From Sphingomonas immobilis (lineage in GTDB: Bacteria; Pseudomonadota; Alphaproteobacteria; Sphingomonadales; Sphingomonadaceae), in NCBI RefSeq assembly GCF_030580995.1, contig NZ_JAUQSZ010000007.1:152757-216756 (forward strand): 64,000 bases of DNA. The letters are read 5' to 3'. Positions within the stretch are counted from its first letter, which is position 1. The number at the start of each line of letters is the position of its first letter. The notes beneath the pieces were generated by a model, which saw only the letters and a list, made by a program, of their open reading frames with translations, had not been told where the DNA came from and did no database searches. A program made the position numbers and the translations under genes. This document shows positions 33,748 to 42,932 of this stretch, in pieces.

Positions 33748-34358
33748 CGCGCTGCCTTGGCGGCGAGCTGATCGAGATGCGTGACGAGCGCCTTCGCGCC
33801 GCCCTTCGCCAGCACGCCCGCAAAATCGGACCGGCGCGTCGCGAGCTGGCTCACCGAATTGTTGTAGAACACGTCGATGATCTTCCACTGGCCGCCGCTT
33901 GGCCGCAAGCGATAGGCGAGGGTGGCGCCGTCGCCCTTTGGCACGTTGAGCCGCGTCTTCACCATCTTGTCGGTGCCGCGTGTCTCCACCTTGGGATCGA
34001 CCGCGAAGCTCTCGCCACCAAAATCATTAAAGTTGCCGGCATATTGAGAGATCGTCAGCTTGCGGAAAGCGGCGACGAGCGCGGCCTGATCGCCCGGCGC
34101 GGTCGTCGTCCAGGCGGGGCCGACCGTCAGGCGCGTCATCAGCGGGATGTCGAAGCTGCGGTCCACCACTGCACCGATCTTCGCCGAACGGCCCGCGAAG
34201 CCCAATGCCTTGCCGCCCTTCATGATGGCGAGCAGGCCGTCATCGAGCGCCTGAACCGGCGCAACCGCTTGTTCCTGCGCCGCAGCAGGTGCCGCCACCG
34301 CGATGAGCGCGACAGGAGCCATGAGACGGGCGAGGGCGGACATCTTGATTTCCATCAT
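33744..34358 (-). CDS. hpnM: HpnM, hopanoid-associated MlaC/Ttg2D-like periplasmic protein
   Basis: 204 residues. Signal peptide (ALARLMAPVALIAVAAPAAAQ) and an MlaC/Ttg2D domain with FDIPLMTRLTVGPAW, FRKLTISQYAGNFNDF, VKTRLNVPKGDGATLAYRLR and WKIIDVFYNNSVSQLATRRSDF, the normal order of the family. Expected to ferry lipids, presumably hopanoids, in the periplasm. Its ATG (34358 or 34355) follows GAGAGT. The mlaA-like gene follows with an overlap. Divergent from ispH. Confidence 0.88.
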   Translation of the reverse strand: MMEIKMSALARLMAPVALIAVAAPAAAQEQAVAPVQALDDGLLAIMKGGKALGFAGRSAKIGAVVDRSFDIPLMTRLTVGPAWTTTAPGDQAALVAAFRKLTISQYAGNFNDFGGESFAVDPKVETRGTDKMVKTRLNVPKGDGATLAYRLRPSGGQWKIIDVFYNNSVSQLATRRSDFAGVLAKGGAKALVTHLDQLAAKAAR

Positions 34359-34560
34359 TACTCTCGAATCTACACTCTTCCGCACGCTATTTAGGTACGC
34401 GGCGGCCCGATACTATAGGTGTGCGATTAGCACAAACGGCTGACGCCTGGCTGAACGGTTCCACCATGCTCCCGTTCCGCAGTGCAGCACATTGCCCTTT
34501 TTCCGCTTCAATTTTCGGGCAGGGTCACTAAATTGATCGGCTTCCCGGGGGCGGCGGCGT

Positions 34561-35577
34561 ATGGCGAACGGCCATTCACGGCGTCGAGCTAACGATAAAG
34601 ACCGTGGTCGAAAGGACGTCGCCTTGCGAGTAATATTGGCCAACCCGCGCGGATTCTGCGCTGGCGTGGTACGGGCGATCGAGATCGTGGAGCGCGCGAT
34701 CGAGCGTTACGGCGCGCCGATCTACGTCCGCCACGAGATCGTCCACAACAAGCACGTCGTCGACAAGCTGCGCGGCAAGGGTGCCGTGTTCGTCGAGGAA
34801 TTGTCGGAGGTTCCGGCCGGCGCGATGACGGTGTTCAGCGCGCACGGTGTCGCGCGGACGGTGGAGCAGGAGGCGCAGGCGCGCGGGCTCCCCGTGCTCG
34901 ACGCGACGTGCCCGCTCGTCACCAAGGTGCATCTGCAGGGCCGTCGCTATGCCAAGGCCGGGCGGACGTTGGTGATGATCGGCCATGAGGGCCATGCCGA
35001 GGTGATCGGCACGCGCGGGCAGATCGACGCGCCGGTGCATCTGGTGCCGACCGCCGCTTCGGTCGCCGATCTCGACATCCCCGACGATGCCGAGGTCGCG
35101 TACATCACGCAGACGACGCTGAGCGTGGACGATACGCGGTCGATCATCGCAGCGCTGGGCGCGCGCTTCAAGAATCTGATCGGGCCCGACGTGTCCGAGA
35201 TTTGCTACGCCACGCAGAACCGCCAGACCGCCGTGCGCGACCTGTGTCGCGTCGTCGATCTACTGCTGGTGGTGGGGGCGGAGAACAGCTCCAATTCCAG
35301 CCGCCTGCGCGATCTCGGCGCGGACGAGGGCCTGCCGAGCTATCTCGTCGCCGACGGCAGCGCGATCGATCCGGCGTGGTTCGATGGCGTTGAGACCGTC
35401 GGCCTGACGGCGGGCGCGTCCGCCCCCGACGAACTGGTCGACAGCGTGATCGAAGCGCTTCGCAAGCTCGGGCCGGTCGAGGTCTCGCAGCTCGACGGCA
35501 TCGAAGAGACGCTGGAATTCGGACTGCCGCGTGAGCTAAGGGAAACGACCCCTGCGCCGCGCGCGATGGCGAACTAG
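34561..35577 (+). CDS. ispH: 4-hydroxy-3-methylbut-2-enyl diphosphate reductase
   Basis: 338 residues with the three iron-sulfur Cys of Isp[10 protein letters not shown] (C33), [11 protein letters not shown], and [11 protein letters not shown]. Also [41 protein letters not shown] and [11 protein letters not shown], all active-site segments. It makes IPP and DMAPP at the end of the MEP pathway, supplying the hopanoid genes around it. Eleven bases later comes hpnH. The ATG at 34561 is used; a TTG at 34624 would remove a basic N-terminus not needed for the fold. Confidence 0.96.
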   Translation: MANGHSRRRANDKDRGRKDVALRVILANPRGFCAGVVRAIEIVERAIERYGAPIYVRHEIVHNKHVVDKLRGKGAVFVEELSEVPAGAMTVFSAHGVARTVEQEAQARGLPVLDATCPLVTKVHLQGRRYAKAGRTLVMIGHEGHAEVIGTRGQIDAPVHLVPTAASVADLDIPDDAEVAYITQTTLSVDDTRSIIAALGARFKNLIGPDVSEICYATQNRQTAVRDLCRVVDLLLVVGAENSSNSSRLRDLGADEGLPSYLVADGSAIDPAWFDGVETVGLTAGASAPDELVDSVIEALRKLGPVEVSQLDGIEETLEFGLPRELRETTPAPRAMAN

Positions 35578-35588
35578 GACATATTGCT

Positions 35589-36734
35589 ATGACTCTTCCG
35601 CTTCCCGCCCTTGCGCGCATCGGCGCCTACACGCTCAAGAAGCACATCTCGGGCGGCAAATATCCGCTCGTTCTGATGCTCGAGCCGCTGTTGCGCTGCA
35701 ATCTGGCATGCCCCGGCTGTGGCAAGATCGATTATCCCGATCCCATCCTCAACCAGCGCATGAGCTATGACGAGTGCATGGACGCGATCGACGAATGCGG
35801 CGCGCCCGCCGTTTCGATCGCGGGCGGCGAGCCGCTGCTTCACCGCGACATGCCCAAGATCGTCGAGGGCTATATCGCGAAGAAGAAGTTCGTGATCCTC
35901 TGCACCAACGCGCTGCTGCTCAAGAAGAAGATCAAGGATTACAAGCCGTCGCCCTTCTTCACCTGGTCGATCCATCTCGACGGTGACAAGCAGATGCACG
36001 ACCATGCCGTCGATCAGGATGGCACCTATGAGGTCGCGATCGAGGCGATCGAGATGGCCAAGGCGGCGGGTTTCCGCGTGCAGATCAACTGCACCGTGTT
36101 CGACGGCGCGGAGCCGCAGCGGCTGGCGTCGTTCTTCGACAAGATGAAGGAACTGGGCGTCGAGATCACGCTGTCGCCCGGCTATTCCTACGAGCGTGCG
36201 GCCGACCAGGAGCATTTCCTCACGCGCGAGCGTACCAAGAATTTCTTCCGCGACGTGTTCAAGCTCGGCGACGGCGGCAAGGCGTGGGACTTCACCAACT
36301 CGCCGCTGTTCCTTGATTTCCTGGCGGGCAACCGCAGCTACGAATGCACGCCCTGGTCGATGCCGCTGCGCACCGTCTTCGGCTGGCAGAAGCCGTGCTA
36401 CCTCGTCGGCGAGGGCTATGTGCAGACCTTCGCCGAGCTGATGGAAGGCACCGACTGGGACCAGTACGGCGTCGGCAAGTACGAGAAATGCTCGAACTGC
36501 ATGGTCCATTGCGGCTTCGAAGGTACCGCCGCGAGCGAATCGATCCGCAACCCGCTGGCGATGTTCAACATCGGCCGCAAGGGCGTGCGGACGGACGGGC
36601 CGATGGCGGCCGACATCGACATCTCGAAGGCGCGCAAGGCCGAGGACGTCCACTCGACTCACGTCGAGCGCGAACTGGCGAAGATCAAGGCGGCCGACCC
36701 CGAGGGGTTCAAGCGGGTTCAGCGGGCGGCTTGA
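35589..36734 (+). CDS. hpnH: adenosylhopane synthase HpnH (radical SAM)
   Basis: 381 residues. Radical SAM cluster motif LLRCNLACPGCGKIDYP with C37, C41 and C44, followed by SIAGGEPLLH (SAM-binding) and a C-terminal Cys set (KYEKCSNCMVHCGFEGT). The enzyme joins a 5'-deoxyadenosyl radical to diploptene to give adenosylhopane, opening the extended-hopanoid branch. Follows ispH by eleven bases. An RHH antitoxin gene follows 45 bases downstream. Confidence 0.97.
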   Translation: MTLPLPALARIGAYTLKKHISGGKYPLVLMLEPLLRCNLACPGCGKIDYPDPILNQRMSYDECMDAIDECGAPAVSIAGGEPLLHRDMPKIVEGYIAKKKFVILCTNALLLKKKIKDYKPSPFFTWSIHLDGDKQMHDHAVDQDGTYEVAIEAIEMAKAAGFRVQINCTVFDGAEPQRLASFFDKMKELGVEITLSPGYSYERAADQEHFLTRERTKNFFRDVFKLGDGGKAWDFTNSPLFLDFLAGNRSYECTPWSMPLRTVFGWQKPCYLVGEGYVQTFAELMEGTDWDQYGVGKYEKCSNCMVHCGFEGTAASESIRNPLAMFNIGRKGVRTDGPMAADIDISKARKAEDVHSTHVERELAKIKAADPEGFKRVQRAA

Positions 36735-36781
36735 TAACTGTTGATAAGATGATATCGTGCCGTTGATGGAGATGGCACGAT
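36731..36781. promoter_or_regulatory. candidate autoregulatory operator of the toxin-antitoxin pair
   Basis: A perfect inverted repeat, ATCGTGCC (36754-36761) and GGCACGAT (36774-36781) with a 12-base spacer, runs into the antitoxin start codon. Just upstream is a direct repeat TTGATAA (36731-36737 and 36741-36747) at 10-base spacing. Both fit binding by a ribbon-helix-helix dimer, as known for ParD/ParE operons. Confidence 0.65.
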
Positions 36782-37037
36782 GATCAGCGCTGATCTGGGA
36801 CGGCAACTCGAGGCGTTCGTTTCGCAACTCGTCGAGACGGGGCGGTACAATTCCAAAAGCGAGGTACTGCGCGAAGGCGTCCGCCTCATTCAGGATCGCG
36901 AGACGCGCCTTGCGGCGCTCGACGTGTCGATCGCGCGCGGGCTGGCCGATATCGACGCGGGGCGGACGCGGCCAGCAGGCGAGGTGTTCAACCGGCTCGA
37001 AGCCAAATATCGAGCGCTGGCGAGTGATAGCGAGTGA
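36780..37037 (+). CDS. ParD-like ribbon-helix-helix antitoxin
   Basis: 85 residues. Starts MISADLGRQLEAFVSQLVETGRYNSKSEVLREGVRLI, the short beta strand plus two helices of the CopG/ParD fold, with the R-Y-x-S-x-S-E-V-x-R signature. The second half (RETRLAALDVSIARGLADIDAG) would wrap the toxin. It neutralises the ParE-like protein encoded next (four-base GTGA overlap) and probably represses its own promoter through the palindrome at 36754-36781. Confidence 0.9.
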   Translation: MISADLGRQLEAFVSQLVETGRYNSKSEVLREGVRLIQDRETRLAALDVSIARGLADIDAGRTRPAGEVFNRLEAKYRALASDSE

Positions 37038-37339
37038 TCGTTCACCTCTCGGCATCCGCCGAGCGTGATCTCGAAACGATCGCGGACTTCATCGCGCAGG
37101 ACGATCCCCGGCGGGCAATCAGTTTCATTCGCGAACTACGGGAAAAATGCCTCAACCTCGCTGACCTTCCGACAGGTTTTCCGCTGGTCCCTCGCTATGA
37201 GGCCGAGGGCGTGCGCAAGCGCAGGTATGGCCGATATCTTATTTTCTACCGGGTCGATTCGTCGCGCGTGTTCGTGCTGCACATCCTGAACGGTGCGCAG
37301 GATTACGACACGATCCTGGGCGCGGAGGTCAGCGAATAG
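37034..37339 (+). CDS. ParE/RelE-superfamily toxin
   Basis: 101 residues. HLSASAERDLETIADFIAQDDPRRAISFIRELREKC, GFPLVPRYEAEGVRKRRYGRYLIFYRVDSSRVFVLHILNGAQDYD is the ParE pattern. ParE proteins poison DNA gyrase; RelE-fold relatives cut mRNA, and sequence alone favours the ParE side. GTG start at 37034 overlaps the antitoxin stop. Its 3' end overlaps the end of hpnG on the other strand by 11 bases. Confidence 0.88.
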   Translation: MIVHLSASAERDLETIADFIAQDDPRRAISFIRELREKCLNLADLPTGFPLVPRYEAEGVRKRRYGRYLIFYRVDSSRVFVLHILNGAQDYDTILGAEVSE

Positions 37340-38033
37340 CCGGTCCAGCAGGCGGCTTTGCGCCGAAGAACGAGTCCTTCGGGCTGTAGTGCATCGAGAG
37401 CGCGACGCTCTCGATCGTATCTTGCAAGGCTTGGAAGGCGCGCGCGGCATCGCGGCCGGTGCGGATGAGAGCGGGGAGTTGCGCCGGGTCGCGCGCCAGC
37501 GATTTCAGTACCGCGCCGAGCGCCATGCTGCCATCGGAGTTCATGCCGACCAACGCCGCCGGGGGCAGGACGTGGTCTGCGGCATCGGAAATCGTGCGGA
37601 TTATCGCAAAGGGCAAAGCGTGACGCTCGGCTATGCGCGCGGCGATGTGCGATTCCATGTCCACCGCAATCGCCCCGGTGGTCGCGCGGAGATGACGCTT
37701 CTGCTCGATAGTCGCGGCAATGGTATCGCTTCCGACGATCGTGCCGACGACCGCCCACGGCAGAAGATGTCGCAGCTTCTCAACGGTCCGCTCGCTTTCG
37801 CGAGGAAACGGCGCTGGTGTGGTTCCAATCACGATGTCCCCGGGCTTCAGCGAAGGATCGAGCGCGCCTGCGATCCCGACCGACAGCAGAACCTCGACGG
37901 TTTCGCCCGCGATTGCGGCCTCCAGCTTCGCCTCAAGCCCTGCCGCGTCGCCACCGCCGGGAATGACGAGGAAGTCTTCGCGCTCAATAATCTTCGCCTC
38001 GCGCTTCAAGCCGCAAGCGACGAGGATCGTCAC
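37329..38033 (-). CDS. hpnG: hopanoid-associated phosphorylase/nucleosidase HpnG
   Basis: 234 residues. Nucleoside-phosphorylase-like fold: TILVACGLKREAKII, LLSVGIAGALDPSLKPGDIVIGT (substrate loop), GTIVGSDTIAATIEQKRHLRATTGAIAVDMESHIAARIA (the conserved D-M-E-S), and RTISDAADH. It removes adenine from adenosylhopane to leave ribosylhopane. GTG start (38033-38031) overlaps the shc TGA. Last gene of the hpnABCDE-shc-hpnG operon. The frame is open upstream in the shc gene, but the conserved start is here. Confidence 0.93.
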   Translation of the reverse strand: MTILVACGLKREAKIIEREDFLVIPGGGDAAGLEAKLEAAIAGETVEVLLSVGIAGALDPSLKPGDIVIGTTPAPFPRESERTVEKLRHLLPWAVVGTIVGSDTIAATIEQKRHLRATTGAIAVDMESHIAARIAERHALPFAIIRTISDAADHVLPPAALVGMNSDGSMALGAVLKSLARDPAQLPALIRTGRDAARAFQALQDTIESVALSMHYSPKDSFFGAKPPAGPAIR

Positions 38034-39979
38034 ATCCCCACCGCCACGCGCCGCGTGTTGCCGCGCTTGAGGTTGCGGTAGCGGGCCATTGCCCAGAGCG
38101 GGAAGTATTTGGGGTAGCCGTGGTAGCGCAGGTAGAACACGCGCGGGAAGCCGCCGCCGGTGTACATCTCCTGCCCCCACAAGCCGTCCGCGTCCTGCGT
38201 CGCCGCGAGGTGCGCGACGCCGCGATCGACCGCCGTCAGATCGACCTCGCCCGCCGCCATCAGCGCGAGCAGTGCCCAGCCGGTTTGCGAGGCGGTCGAG
38301 GGGGCGGGGGTGTAGGTCTTGTAGGCGAGGTCGTAGCTGTCGCAATCCTCGCCCCAGCCGCCGTCCACGTTCTGGATCGACACCAGCCACGCGACCGCCT
38401 TGCGCACCATCGGCGACTGCGGGTCGACGCCCGCCGCGTTCAAGGCGCACAGCACCGACCAGGTGCCGTAGATGTAGTTCACGCCCCAGCGCCCGAACCA
38501 ACTCCCGTCCGCCATCTGCTCGCGCTCGAGGAAGCCGAGTGCTTCCTGCATGCGCGGCGAGTCGAGATTCTCGCCGAGTTGGCCGAGCATCGACACGACG
38601 CGCGCCGACACGTCGCTGGTGGCGGGATCGAGCAGCGCGCCGTGATCGGCAAAGGGGATGTTGTTGAGGTAATGGTGATGATTGTCAGCATCGAACGCGC
38701 CGAAGCCGCCGCCCTTGCTTTGCAAACCGACCGTCCATTCGACGCCGCGATCGATTGCCTCGCGGTAATCCGCGCCGGATCGCGCCTGCGCCCGGTCCAT
38801 CGCCATGACGACGACGGCGGTGTCGTCGAGATCGGGGTAATGCGCGTTGTTATACTGGAAAGCCCAGCCGCCGGGGCGTACGTCCGGTCGCTGCTCTGCC
38901 CAGTCGCCCCTCACGTCGAGCACTTGCAGCGGCTTGAGCCACGCGAGCGCGGCATCGGCGCGCGCCTCGTTGTCCTCGCCGCCCGCCTCCAGCATCGCAT
39001 GGGCGGCCAACGCGGTGTCCCAGACGGGCGAGACGCAGGGCTGGCAATAGGCCTCGTCCTCCTTCACGACGAGCAGATTCTCGACCGATTTGCGCGCGAT
39101 GGCGCGGTGCGGATGATCCTCCGCATAGCCGAGGCAGGCGAACATCATCACGCTGTTCGCCATCGCCGGATAGATCGCGCCGAGCCCGTCCTCTCCGTTC
39201 AGCCGCTCGACGGTGAAATCGACGCATTTCCGGACCGCGTGGGCACGTAGTTTGCCGGGCCAGAACCGATCGACGCGCTTCAGCACGACATCGAGCCCGT
39301 TGAAGAAGATCGTCCAGCCGCGCTTGGTGCCAGCCGCCTTGCTCTCGGGCGGTTTCGCCACGCCGGTGTAAAGCTCATCGACCTTCACGTCGCTTTCGTT
39401 GACCGCAACCGGCTTCTTTGCGGCGAGCACGAGCAGCGGCACGATCACTGTGCGCGCCCAATAGGCCATCTTCGAGAGGTGTATCGGGAACCAGCGCGGC
39501 AACAGGATCAGTTCGACGGGCAGCGTCGGCACCGCCTTCCACGGCCCCGCATCGAACAGCGCAAGCTGGATGCGTGTAAAGACGTTGGTCGCTTCCGCCC
39601 CGCCTACCGCCAGGATCGCCGCGCGCGCCGCCGCCATGTGCGGGGCGTTCACGTCGTCGCCGATCATCTTGAGCGCATAATATGCCTTCACGCTCGCGCT
39701 GACGTCGAACGCGCCGCCGTGAAACAGCGGCCAGCCGTGATGCGTGCCCTGGATACGGCGGAGGTAGACGCCGATCTTGCGTTCGATCTCCACGTCGCGC
39801 GGCTCGCCGAGATAGTGCCGCAGCAGCACGTATTCTGCCGGGATCGTCGCGTCGGCCTCGAGCTCGAACACCCAATGCCCGTCGGGCTGTTGCGCGGCGG
39901 CGAGGGCGGCGGCGGCGCGATTGGTCGCGGCATCGGCGAGCGCGACGAGATCGGTCTTGGGTTCCAACAGGGTTGCCAT
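38030..39979 (-). CDS. shc: squalene-hopene cyclase
   Basis: 649 residues, normal cyclase length. Catalytic acid motif D383-L-D385-D386-T-A. Several QW repeats, e.g. QDADGLWGQEMYTGGGFP and QNVDGGWGEDCDSY; membrane-facing hydrophobic patch near residues 165-190. Cyclises squalene to hopene (diploptene/diplopterol) at the inner membrane. It follows hpnE by nine bases and shares its stop with the hpnG start. Also called hpnF. Confidence 0.97.
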   Translation of the reverse strand: MATLLEPKTDLVALADAATNRAAAALAAAQQPDGHWVFELEADATIPAEYVLLRHYLGEPRDVEIERKIGVYLRRIQGTHHGWPLFHGGAFDVSASVKAYYALKMIGDDVNAPHMAAARAAILAVGGAEATNVFTRIQLALFDAGPWKAVPTLPVELILLPRWFPIHLSKMAYWARTVIVPLLVLAAKKPVAVNESDVKVDELYTGVAKPPESKAAGTKRGWTIFFNGLDVVLKRVDRFWPGKLRAHAVRKCVDFTVERLNGEDGLGAIYPAMANSVMMFACLGYAEDHPHRAIARKSVENLLVVKEDEAYCQPCVSPVWDTALAAHAMLEAGGEDNEARADAALAWLKPLQVLDVRGDWAEQRPDVRPGGWAFQYNNAHYPDLDDTAVVVMAMDRAQARSGADYREAIDRGVEWTVGLQSKGGGFGAFDADNHHHYLNNIPFADHGALLDPATSDVSARVVSMLGQLGENLDSPRMQEALGFLEREQMADGSWFGRWGVNYIYGTWSVLCALNAAGVDPQSPMVRKAVAWLVSIQNVDGGWGEDCDSYDLAYKTYTPAPSTASQTGWALLALMAAGEVDLTAVDRGVAHLAATQDADGLWGQEMYTGGGFPRVFYLRYHGYPKYFPLWAMARYRNLKRGNTRRVAVGM

Positions 39980-39988
39980 GCGCGAGGC

Positions 39989-41239
39989 CTATAGCAGAGC
40001 GGCGCTGCCCGCCAAGCGCGCGGCGGTGACGCCCGAGCGCAAAGCGCCTTCGATCGTCGCGGGCAGGCCGGTCCGCGTCCAGTCGCCGGCGAGGAACAGG
40101 TTGCGCCAGCGCGTCTTGGCGGGCGGGCGCTTCGCCTCCTGCGCGGGCGTGGCGGCGAAGGTCGCGCGCTTTTCCTTCACGATCTGCCACGCGGGCCGTT
40201 CCGGCGGCAGGCCGTGGATGGCGGCGATATCGGCCCAGAAGGCGCGCGCGAGCGTCTCGCGGTCGGTGTCGATCATGCGGTCAGCGGCGCTCACCGTTAC
40301 AGAGATGCGATCCGGGAAGGCGAAGATCCACTCCGCCGCGCCGCCGATGACGCCGATCATCGGCGGCGTACCGGGCGGCGGCGCGAACGCGAAGTGCGCG
40401 TTGACGATCGCGCGGAAATCGTCGGGGGCGGTGAGACCGGGCAGCAGGTCGGTCGCGACCCAGGGCGGCACCGCGAGGATGACCGGCTCGCCGGGCGCGA
40501 TATCTTGTATTCCGCTCGCGAAGTTTAGCGCGCAAACGCGGTCGCCATCGAAGTCGATGCTCCGTAGGCGCTGGCCGAGCGTCACTTTGGCGTCATGGCG
40601 GCCGAGCCACGCCAGCGCCGGATCGACGAAGGCGGCCGCCAGCGTCGGCTCGGCGATCCGCGCGCGCATCGCCTTGCCACCGCGCCCCAGCGTCTGCGCG
40701 ATGATCGCGGCGGCGAGCGTCGCGTCGCCCTCGGCGGGGGCGGTGTTGAGCGCCGCCAGCAGCACCGGATCGAGCAGCCGGTCCCACACCACGCCGCCCG
40801 GATCGATCCGGTCGGCGACGGTCTGGCCCGGCGCGCCGGTGGTGAGGCCGGCGAGGCGGATATAGTCGCGCGCCCTCGTGCCCGGCACGCGCCGCGCCTT
40901 CGAGAAGATCCACCACGGGATGCGGCCCTCGTTCGGGCGGAAGTGCCAGCGCTCGCCCGAGATACGATCGACGAAGGCGAACTCCGCCGTATCGGGACCG
41001 CTCAGCCGGTCGCCGGCACCGATGACGCCGAGATAGTGCGCTACGGCGTCGTTGCCCGACAGGACGAGGTGATTGCCGTTGTCGATCGTCCGTCCGAGTT
41101 GCGGATCGTGATAGCTGCGGCAGCGCCCGCCCGCCTGCGCCGCGCCGTCCGCCACCGACACCGCGAAGCCCGCGCGCGCCAGCTCGACCGCGGCGGACAG
41201 CCCTGCCATCCCCGCACCGATCACATGCGCGCGCCTCAA
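39989..41239 (-). CDS. hpnE: hydroxysqualene dehydroxylase HpnE
   Basis: 416 residues. Flavin amine-oxidase-like fold with HVIGAGMAGLSAAVELARAGF (FAD motif), GGRCRSYHDPQLGRTIDNGNHLVLSGN, VILAVPPWVATDLLPG and the C-terminal FLAGDWTRTGLPATIEGALRSG. Removes the hydroxyl of hydroxysqualene to give squalene. Start is either a TTG at 41239 that overlaps the hpnD stop (TTGA) or a GTG at 41224; the first keeps two residues ahead of the FAD strand. Operon member. Confidence 0.95.
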   Translation of the reverse strand: MRRAHVIGAGMAGLSAAVELARAGFAVSVADGAAQAGGRCRSYHDPQLGRTIDNGNHLVLSGNDAVAHYLGVIGAGDRLSGPDTAEFAFVDRISGERWHFRPNEGRIPWWIFSKARRVPGTRARDYIRLAGLTTGAPGQTVADRIDPGGVVWDRLLDPVLLAALNTAPAEGDATLAAAIIAQTLGRGGKAMRARIAEPTLAAAFVDPALAWLGRHDAKVTLGQRLRSIDFDGDRVCALNFASGIQDIAPGEPVILAVPPWVATDLLPGLTAPDDFRAIVNAHFAFAPPPGTPPMIGVIGGAAEWIFAFPDRISVTVSAADRMIDTDRETLARAFWADIAAIHGLPPERPAWQIVKEKRATFAATPAQEAKRPPAKTRWRNLFLAGDWTRTGLPATIEGALRSGVTAARLAGSAALL

Positions 41240-42081
41240 CGGAACAGCCAGAGCCTCAGCGCGGTGAGGATCAGCGCGGGCTTGTTGGTGCGGATGCGCG
41301 TGCGCGGGCTCGTCCACCCGGCCTTTTCCATGCGTGACAGGATCGGCGCATAGACCGCCGCCATCAGCCGCGGCGCGATGAGATGGCCCTTGGGGCGGCT
41401 GGCGAGGATGCGGTTGGCCTCGGCGAAATGCGCCTGCGCCTTCGCCGCGAGCGGGCGGCAGGCGGCGTCGATATTGGGATGGTTTACGACCTCCAGCGGC
41501 GTCGTGAAGACGATACCGGCGGCGGTGAGATGCTCCTCCGCCAGATAGACGCGGCCGATCGCCGCATCCTCGTCCACGTCGCGCAAGATGTTGGTGAATT
41601 GCAGCGCGCGGCCGAGATGATGCGACAGCGCGACGCCGGGCTCATGCTCCATGCCGAAGATCTTTACCGACAGGCGGCCGACGGCGGAGGCGACGCGGTC
41701 GCAATAGAGATCGAGCGTCTCGAACGGCACCCAGCGGATATCGGCGGCGACGTCCATCGCCATGCCGTCGATCACGGCGAGGAAATCGGCCCTCTCCAGC
41801 CCGAAGCGCCGCACGGCTTCCGCCACCAGCGCGGCCTGGCCGGGGTCGCTGCCGGCGTAGAGCGCCTCGATATCGCCGCGCCAGCGGTCTAGTTGCCGCG
41901 CGCGTTCGGCGCGGTCGCCGATCTTGTGCTCGTCGTCGGCGATGTCGTCGACCGCGCGGCAGAAGGCGTAGACGGCGTACATCGCTTCGCGCTCGGCCTT
42001 GGGCAGCACGCGCATGCCGGCGTAGAAGCTGCTGCCCGAGACCTGCGACTGCAGCGACGCCGGAGTGTTGTCGAGATTCAT
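41236..42081 (-). CDS. hpnD: presqualene diphosphate synthase HpnD
   Basis: 281 residues. Both Asp-rich diphosphate motifs are present: FCRAVDDIADDEH and FTNILRDVDEDAAIGRVYLP-like (here RVYLAEEHL). FYAGMRVLPKAEREAMYAVYAFCR is the family entry. Condenses two farnesyl diphosphates to presqualene diphosphate. ATG at 42081 overlaps the hpnC stop by four bases (ATGA). The frame is open far upstream, but that region is hpnC in another frame. Confidence 0.96.
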   Translation of the reverse strand: MNLDNTPASLQSQVSGSSFYAGMRVLPKAEREAMYAVYAFCRAVDDIADDEHKIGDRAERARQLDRWRGDIEALYAGSDPGQAALVAEAVRRFGLERADFLAVIDGMAMDVAADIRWVPFETLDLYCDRVASAVGRLSVKIFGMEHEPGVALSHHLGRALQFTNILRDVDEDAAIGRVYLAEEHLTAAGIVFTTPLEVVNHPNIDAACRPLAAKAQAHFAEANRILASRPKGHLIAPRLMAAVYAPILSRMEKAGWTSPRTRIRTNKPALILTALRLWLFR

Positions 42082-42932
42082 CGGCGGAACACCAGCCGCG
42101 CGATGGCGGCGGAGGCGGCGAGGCCGAGCATCTCGACTTTGCCGTGATGGACCTTTTCCGAAAGCGGGTCGCGCATTTTCAGCCGCGCAGTGAGGCTCTC
42201 GGCGAGGCGCTGGATCACTGCGACCTCGACGGACAAGCGTAGATCCTTGACCGTACCGGCAAAGCCGCGCGAGGTGGCGAGCAGCCCCTCGGTCCGGGTC
42301 GCAAGATCCGTGATGGCCGCACGCAATTGCGGCGAGGCCTTGTCGGGTCCGAGGTGCTCCAGCGACGTGCCATGTTCGGCGAGGATATCGAGGGGCAAGT
42401 ACACGCGGCCGATCGCGCGGTAATCCTTCCCGCAATCCTGCAGGTGATTGATGACCTGCAGCGCGGCGCAGAGTGCATCGTTGGCGGGCCAGGTGTCGCG
42501 GCTCTCGCCGTGGACGTCGAGCACGTAGCGGCCGACCGGCATCGCCGAATAGCGGCAATAGTCGATCAGCGCCTCCCAGTCGTAATAGCGGTCGATCGTG
42601 CAGTCGCGCTCGAAGGCGGTGAGCAGGTCGAGTGCGTGGACGGGATCGAGCCGGTACGCCGCCATCGTCTCGCGCAGGGCGACCGAGTTGGCGTCGGCGT
42701 CGCTTCTGCCCTCGATCGTCGCGCGCATCCCGCCGAGCAGCGCCAGCTTCTCGTCGGCGGAGGCGGTGGCGTGGTCGGCCACGTCGTCGGCGGCGCGGGC
42801 GAAGCGGTAGAAGGCCATTACCGGCGCGCGGTGCTGCGGCTTTAGGATCGCCGAGGCGACCGGGAAATTCTCTTTCGTGTGATCCTTGCCCGAGGCGAGG
42901 TCCGTCGCTTGATGGGGGAGGGGCGCGTTCAT
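42078..42932 (-). CDS. hpnC: hydroxysqualene synthase HpnC
   Basis: 284 residues. KENFPVASAILKPQHRAPVMAFYRFARAADDVADH has the first Asp-rich motif; VINHLQDCGKDYRAIGRVYLPLDIL is the second. Its HpnC identity, rather than HpnD, follows from the K-E-N-F-P-V-A-S opening. Converts presqualene diphosphate to hydroxysqualene. ATG at 42932 overlaps the hpnB stop (ATGA). The shared family with HpnD reflects an old duplication. Confidence 0.95.
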   Translation of the reverse strand: MNAPLPHQATDLASGKDHTKENFPVASAILKPQHRAPVMAFYRFARAADDVADHATASADEKLALLGGMRATIEGRSDADANSVALRETMAAYRLDPVHALDLLTAFERDCTIDRYYDWEALIDYCRYSAMPVGRYVLDVHGESRDTWPANDALCAALQVINHLQDCGKDYRAIGRVYLPLDILAEHGTSLEHLGPDKASPQLRAAITDLATRTEGLLATSRGFAGTVKDLRLSVEVAVIQRLAESLTARLKMRDPLSEKVHHGKVEMLGLAASAAIARLVFRR

